Shown here: positions 60,481 through 64,000 of the stretch, in pieces
Layout: each line of letters opens with the position of its first letter
How positions within the stretch are numbered: the first letter of the stretch is position 1
Assembly (NCBI RefSeq): GCF_003751625.1
Contig: NZ_RJUL01000012.1
Location: 92,089-156,088 of the forward strand
Length of the DNA: 64,000 nt
From: Gallaecimonas pentaromativorans
Lineage (GTDB): Bacteria > Pseudomonadota > Gammaproteobacteria > Enterobacterales > Gallaecimonadaceae
Reading direction: 5' to 3'
Notes under the pieces: generated by a model
What the model was told of the DNA's origin: nothing
What the model saw: the letters and a program-made list of their open reading frames with translations, nothing else
Databases searched by the model: none
Program-made: the position numbers and the translations under genes

Positions 60481-61038
60481 ATGGTCTGGTTGAAAAGAGT
60501 GGTGACAGCACTGGTGCTGTTGGTGGTGATATTGCTGATTGTCGGCCTGTTCCTGCCGCGAGACGTGCAGGTGGAGCGCACCGTCACCATCATCGCGCCG
60601 CCTCAGCAGGTCTATGCCGAGGTGGTGGACCTTAAACATTTCAACCATTGGTCACCCTGGTTCGGTATCGATCCGGCCACCCGCTATGTACTGGCTGGCA
60701 AGCCCGGTCAACCGGGGCAGCAGCTCAGTTGGCAGTCCGACAACCCCAGTGTCGGTAAAGGCTCCATGACTCTGGTTGAGTCCAACGCGCCCGGTTACGT
60801 GGCCTTCAAACTCGATTTTGGCCCCCAGGGCCAGGCTGATAGCTACTTTCGGATCCGCAAAGACGGCAAGCAAAGCGAAGTCACCTGGGGCTTTCGTACC
60901 AACTTTGGCAACGACATTGCCGGCCGCTATTTTGGGCTGATGATGGACAGCGTGCTGGGTAAGGATTTCGAGAAGGGCCTTGCCAGTCTGAAAAAGACGG
61001 TAGAAGAGGGTGAAAATAAACCCGACGACAACGGCTAG
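60481..61038 (+). CDS. Membrane-anchored SRPBCC (polyketide cyclase-like) protein
   Basis: A 185-aa protein with one N-terminal membrane helix (residues 8-25) and an outside SRPBCC domain: ERTVTIIAPPQQVYAEVVDLKHFNHWSPWF, SYFRIRKDGKQSEVTWGF and a C-terminal helix MMDSVLGKDFEKGLASLK. It probably binds a lipid or small ligand; no catalysis is indicated. GGGAG precedes the ATG at 60481. Confidence 0.85.
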   Translation: MVWLKRVVTALVLLVVILLIVGLFLPRDVQVERTVTIIAPPQQVYAEVVDLKHFNHWSPWFGIDPATRYVLAGKPGQPGQQLSWQSDNPSVGKGSMTLVESNAPGYVAFKLDFGPQGQADSYFRIRKDGKQSEVTWGFRTNFGNDIAGRYFGLMMDSVLGKDFEKGLASLKKTVEEGENKPDDNG

Positions 61039-61080
61039 AGGAGGGAAGAGGGGATTCTGCCTGTTTCTATTGTCGTCGGG
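61021..61080. repeat. 11-bp inverted repeat spanning the end of the SRPBCC gene
   Basis: CCCGACGACAA (61021-61031, inside the last codons) and TTGTCGTCGGG (61070-61080) are perfect complements with 38 bases between. No T-run follows, so this is not a standard terminator; it may form the 3' end structure or delimit an RNA. Confidence 0.6.
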
Positions 61081-61261
61081 CCAGTCCGAAAACAACGTTA
61101 CCAACCGAAGCCGGTAACTAGCGGACCTGATAAGGAACTGCGCAGCCGGGACGTCGTCTGCACAGCTGTGAACCGCCGCAATGACCCCGCTTGCAAAAGG
61201 GCATCCGCTGAACACCCGTTCACTCTACAACATCACTTAGGCAGTTGGATAGATTAAATTT
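61081..61261. other. Structured intergenic region, possible RNA
   Basis: It holds nested complementary segments: GTCCG (61084-61088) with CGGAC (61122-61126), and inside it GTTACC (61097-61102) with GGTAAC (61113-61118); then GACGTC (61150-61155) and the 10-bp palindrome CACAGCTGTG (61161-61170). No open frame of any length. Could be a small RNA, a leader of the following gene or an old repeat element; no Rfam family was recognised by eye. Confidence 0.4.
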
Positions 61262-62098
61262 ATGGTTGTGCCTAAAATGCCTGAAATTTCAACAGCAATT
61301 ATCGGTGCCGGGTGGCTGGGAAAGCCGCTGGCTGCAAGGCTTTTGGCTCAAGGTGGGTCGATTTTGACCACGCGCCGGAGCGCCGTAGGATGCGACGAAC
61401 TGAAAGCCGCCGGGCTGCCTTGTGTGGCACTCGACCTCGCGGCTGATGACGCCAACCTCACCCCCCTTGCCGGTTTTTCGCGGCTGGTTTTGGCCTTTCC
61501 CCCCGGCATTCGCCGCGGCAAAGGGGAGCAATACCTCGACATGTTGGCGCGGTTGCGCGACGGCCTAGCAGGCACCAAAGTGCGGCAAATACTGCTGGTA
61601 TCTTCCACTGGCGCCCTGGCCGATGTAGAAGCCGAAGTGGATGAGCAAACCCCGGCCGACCCACACTCGCCCCTGGCCCAGGCAGAGCAGGCTTTGCTGC
61701 AAGACAGCCGCTACCAGAGCAGCGTTATCCGCATGGCTGGCCTCTTTGGCCCTGGGCGTTATCCTGGCCGCTTCCTGGCCGGTAAAAGTGAGCTGCCCCG
61801 GGGCGCGGCCCCGGTCAATCTTATTCACCAGAGCGACGCCGTGGGCCTGTGTCTGGCCATTCTTAACCAGCAGCGCGTGGGGGAAATCTTCCACGGCGTG
61901 GCGCCGGTGGCCTACCGGCGCGACCATTTCTACACCGAAGCGGCCAAGCTGCTTGGGCTGGCGTCGCCGCACTTTGCCGACCAGCAGGGCGGCAAGCGAG
62001 TGCTTGGCGATTGGACCGCCCAGAGCCTCGGCTACCAATACCAGGTGCCAGACCCCCTGGCGTGGTGCCAAGGGGCGGCGTCTGGGGTAGAATGCTGA
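61262..62098 (+). CDS. NAD-dependent epimerase/dehydratase (YeeZ-like)
   Basis: A 278-aa Rossmann-fold protein. The nucleotide motif is IIGAGWLGKPLA (GxGxxG), followed by TTRR, PPGIRRGKGEQYL, LLVSSTGAL and VIRMAGLFGPGRYPGRFLAG, all typical of the YeeZ group of extended SDR-like proteins. The classical Tyr-x-x-x-Lys is not evident in its normal position, as is usual for this group. Start uncertain: ATG 61262 or 61277, neither with a strong Shine-Dalgarno. Function in cells unknown. Confidence 0.85.
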   Translation: MVVPKMPEISTAIIGAGWLGKPLAARLLAQGGSILTTRRSAVGCDELKAAGLPCVALDLAADDANLTPLAGFSRLVLAFPPGIRRGKGEQYLDMLARLRDGLAGTKVRQILLVSSTGALADVEAEVDEQTPADPHSPLAQAEQALLQDSRYQSSVIRMAGLFGPGRYPGRFLAGKSELPRGAAPVNLIHQSDAVGLCLAILNQQRVGEIFHGVAPVAYRRDHFYTEAAKLLGLASPHFADQQGGKRVLGDWTAQSLGYQYQVPDPLAWCQGAASGVEC

Positions 62099-62134
62099 CC
62101 CTTTGCTCAATTTCTTTTTCGACGGGATGGTGTT

Positions 62135-63871
62135 GTGAACATTCAAGCGCTGCTTAATGACAAGGTTGGGGCTGCCATGGTGGCCGCGGGTGCGCCAGTT
62201 GGGACCCCAGCGGCGGTGCGCCAATCGGCCAGGCCGGAGTTCGGCGATTATCAGGCCAACGGTGTCATGGGCGCTGCCAAGCGAATGGGCCAAAACCCCC
62301 GCGAATTCGCGCAAAAGCTGCTGGATAACCTGGATTTGGCTGATATTGCCGACAAGCTGGAAATCGCCGGCCCTGGCTTTATCAACATCTTCTTAAAGCC
62401 CCAATGGCTGGCCGAGCAGGCCGAAAAAGCCGTGGCAGATGCCGATCTCGCCGTCACCAAACCGGCCAGCCAAACCGTGGTGGTGGACTACTCCAGCCCC
62501 AACCTTGCCAAGGAAATGCACGTTGGCCACCTGCGCTCCACCATCATCGGTGACGCCGTGGCCCGTACCCTGGAGTTTTTGGGCCACAAGGTGGTGCGCC
62601 AGAACCACGTAGGCGACTGGGGTACCCAGTTCGGCATGCTGCTGGCCTACCTTGAGAAACAAAAGGCCGAAGGCAAGAGCCAGGCCGAGATGGGTCTGTC
62701 AGACCTCGAAGTCTTCTACCGTGCCGCCAAGGGCTGCTTCGACGAAGACGAAGCCTTTGCCAACCGCGCCCGCGAGCTGGTGGTGCTGCTGCAAGGCGGT
62801 GACCAGGCCTGCCTGAAAATGTGGCGTGAGTTCAACGACATCTCCCTGGCGCACTGCCTGGAAGTGTATGAAAAGCTGAACGTATCCATGACCCGGGCCG
62901 ACGTGATGGGCGAGTCTGCCTACAACGACGACCTGGCTCAGGTCGTGGCCGATCTCGACGCCACAGGCCTCTTGGTAGAAGACCAGGGCGCCAAGTGCGT
63001 GTTCCTCGACGAGTTCAAGAACAAAGACGGCTCCATCACCCCCATCATCATTCAAAAGGCCGGTGGCGGTTACCTCTATGCCACCACCGACCTGGCGGCG
63101 ATGCGCTATCGCAATAACGTGCTCAAGGCTGACCGCGCCCTCTACTTTGTGGACCAGCGCCAGGCCCTGCACTTCAAGCAGGTCTTTACCCTGGCCCACA
63201 AGGCCGGTTTCGTGCGTGACGCGCTGAGCCTCGAGCACATGGGCTTTGGCACCATGAACGGTGAAGACGGCCGCCCCTTCAAGACCCGCAGCGGCGGCAC
63301 CGTCAAGCTTATCGATCTGTTGAACGAGGCCGAAGAGAAGGCCTATCAGCTGGTTAAAGAGCGCGGCGGCGACTTTAGCGAAGACGAGCTAAAAGAAGTG
63401 GCCCACGCCGTGGGTATCGGCGCCGTGAAATACGCGGACTTGTCCAAGCACCGCAGCTCCGACTACATCTTCAGCTTCGACGCCATGCTGAGCTTTGAGG
63501 GCAACACCGCGCCTTACATGCTCTACGCCTACACCCGGGTGGCCTCCATCTTCCGTAAGGCCGGCATTGAGCCGCAAAGCCTCACCGCGCCGCTGGTACT
63601 GGGCGAGCCCCAGGAAAAGGCCCTGGCCCAGAAGCTGGTGCAGTTCGAAGAAACCATCGAGTCGGTGGTGCGTGAAGGTGCGCCGCACTATCTGTGCCTG
63701 TATCTCTTTGAGCTGGCTGGGCTTTTCTCCGGCTTCTACGAAGCCTGCCCGATCCTCTCCAGCGAAGACGAGTCCGTCAAAGGTTCGCGCCTGAAACTGG
63801 CTCACCTCACCGCCCGCACCCTCAAGCAGGGCCTGGATCTGCTGGGCATCAAAACCCTCGAGCGGATGTAA
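62135..63871 (+). CDS. argS: Arginyl-tRNA synthetase
   Basis: A 578-aa class I synthetase (E. coli 577). N-terminal Add1 domain recognising the tRNA elbow, HIGH-type HVGHLRS, the WGxQ segment [11 protein letters not shown], the post-KMSKS equivalent [11 protein letters not shown] (KMSKS itself is absent, normal for many ArgRS), and C-terminal anticodon domain ending [13 protein letters not shown] start at 62135 with GGGATGG upstream. Followed by hairpins and a terminator. Confidence 0.96.
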   Translation: MNIQALLNDKVGAAMVAAGAPVGTPAAVRQSARPEFGDYQANGVMGAAKRMGQNPREFAQKLLDNLDLADIADKLEIAGPGFINIFLKPQWLAEQAEKAVADADLAVTKPASQTVVVDYSSPNLAKEMHVGHLRSTIIGDAVARTLEFLGHKVVRQNHVGDWGTQFGMLLAYLEKQKAEGKSQAEMGLSDLEVFYRAAKGCFDEDEAFANRARELVVLLQGGDQACLKMWREFNDISLAHCLEVYEKLNVSMTRADVMGESAYNDDLAQVVADLDATGLLVEDQGAKCVFLDEFKNKDGSITPIIIQKAGGGYLYATTDLAAMRYRNNVLKADRALYFVDQRQALHFKQVFTLAHKAGFVRDALSLEHMGFGTMNGEDGRPFKTRSGGTVKLIDLLNEAEEKAYQLVKERGGDFSEDELKEVAHAVGIGAVKYADLSKHRSSDYIFSFDAMLSFEGNTAPYMLYAYTRVASIFRKAGIEPQSLTAPLVLGEPQEKALAQKLVQFEETIESVVREGAPHYLCLYLFELAGLFSGFYEACPILSSEDESVKGSRLKLAHLTARTLKQGLDLLGIKTLERM

Positions 63872-63912
63872 GCGCGCCGCGATGAAAAAAGGCAGCCGCT
63901 TGGCTTAATGCT

Positions 63913-63942
63913 GATCAGTTAAGACCGATCGCTTGACTGATC
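63913..63942 (+). repeat. Hairpin in the argS 3' region
   Basis: GATCAGTTAAG (63913-63923) pairs with CTTGACTGATC (63932-63942), 11 bp with one G-U wobble and an 8-base loop. It lies between the argS stop and the terminator. Confidence 0.55.
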
Positions 63943-63954
63943 CTCTAGTGATGG

Positions 63955-63989
63955 AAAAATCCGACATCTCCTTGGTGTCGGATTTTTTT
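63955..63989 (+). terminator. Terminator after argS
   Basis: ATCCGACA (63959-63966) pairs with TGTCGGAT (63976-63983), preceded by AAAA and followed by a run of T. Confidence 0.88.
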
Positions 63990-64000
63990 ATGCGTCTTCA

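Noticed and set aside
61039..61261. 6S RNA
   Set aside because: A GGGCCAGTCC segment and a CCGCTTGCAAAAGG segment recall pieces of 6S RNA, but the long closing stem with central bubble could not be drawn.

Overview
The window looks like a chromosomal segment of a GC-rich gammaproteobacterium. The evidence is the srkA-dsbA pair, the yihY-pip-dtd-yiiD run, an Arg(CCG)-His(GTG)-Pro(TGG) tRNA operon resembling the Escherichia coli argX-hisR-(leuT)-proM operon, a UbiK homologue, a biosynthetic-type SpeA, and several c-di-GMP proteins. A Gallaecimonas / Aeromonas / Shewanella-like genome is my best guess, from gene content only. No phage, insertion sequence, CRISPR array or integrase was seen. Gene density is normal, and most convergent ends carry short GC hairpins flanked by A and T runs.

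Layout. 1-2969: the tail of an unknown gene, then a DeoR-type regulator and glmS; two near-identical 19-bp inverted-repeat sites flank and enter the regulator gene. 2970-6416: an A/T-richer surface-glycan patch with a GT9 (heptosyltransferase-like) and a GT39/ArnT-like membrane glycosyltransferase. 6725-11985: the most notable locus, an apparent RiPP operon. 12000-16925: a decayed hydrolase remnant, a small membrane protein, YceI, an exported alpha/beta hydrolase, a DUF885 lipoprotein and a TIGR02647-type small protein. 16918-22349: a PAS-GGDEF protein, FabF-like synthase with a divergent TetR, srkA and two tandem dsbA genes. 22652-22995: three tRNAs. 23083-36662: cytochrome c5, GAF-GAF-GGDEF-EAL, rep, TetR, ubiK, a PepSY protein pair (one with a 2Fe-2S domain), a 1435-aa beta-propeller/PAS/GGDEF/EAL sensor and comM. 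36726-43842: VOC, NTF2-like and SDR genes with a divergent LysR, SulP plus beta-carbonic anhydrase, a sterol-desaturase-family protein and a small unknown. 43867-50561: pncA-pncB, speE and speA with two acyltransferases. 50600-64000: small exported proteins, an M17 peptidase, yihY-pip-dtd, dps, a GNAT/thioesterase fusion, a ZIP/permease fusion, an SRPBCC protein, a structured intergenic region, a YeeZ-like epimerase and argS.

The candidate undescribed system is at 6725-11985. A 59-aa peptide, too short for ordinary gene finding, has a double-glycine-type leader ending MISGA, followed by four His-Xaa-Ser units repeating exactly every four residues. A hairpin with a T-run follows it. Then come a radical SAM/SPASM enzyme, a standalone HExxH protein, a 135-aa CvaA/HlyD-like protein reduced to its membrane-proximal part, and a peptidase-containing ABC exporter with an intact C39 triad. 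I infer a modified, exported histidine-rich peptide. The radical SAM enzyme may crosslink within each HxS unit (triceptide-like) and the HExxH enzyme may hydroxylate it. The product itself is not shown by sequence.
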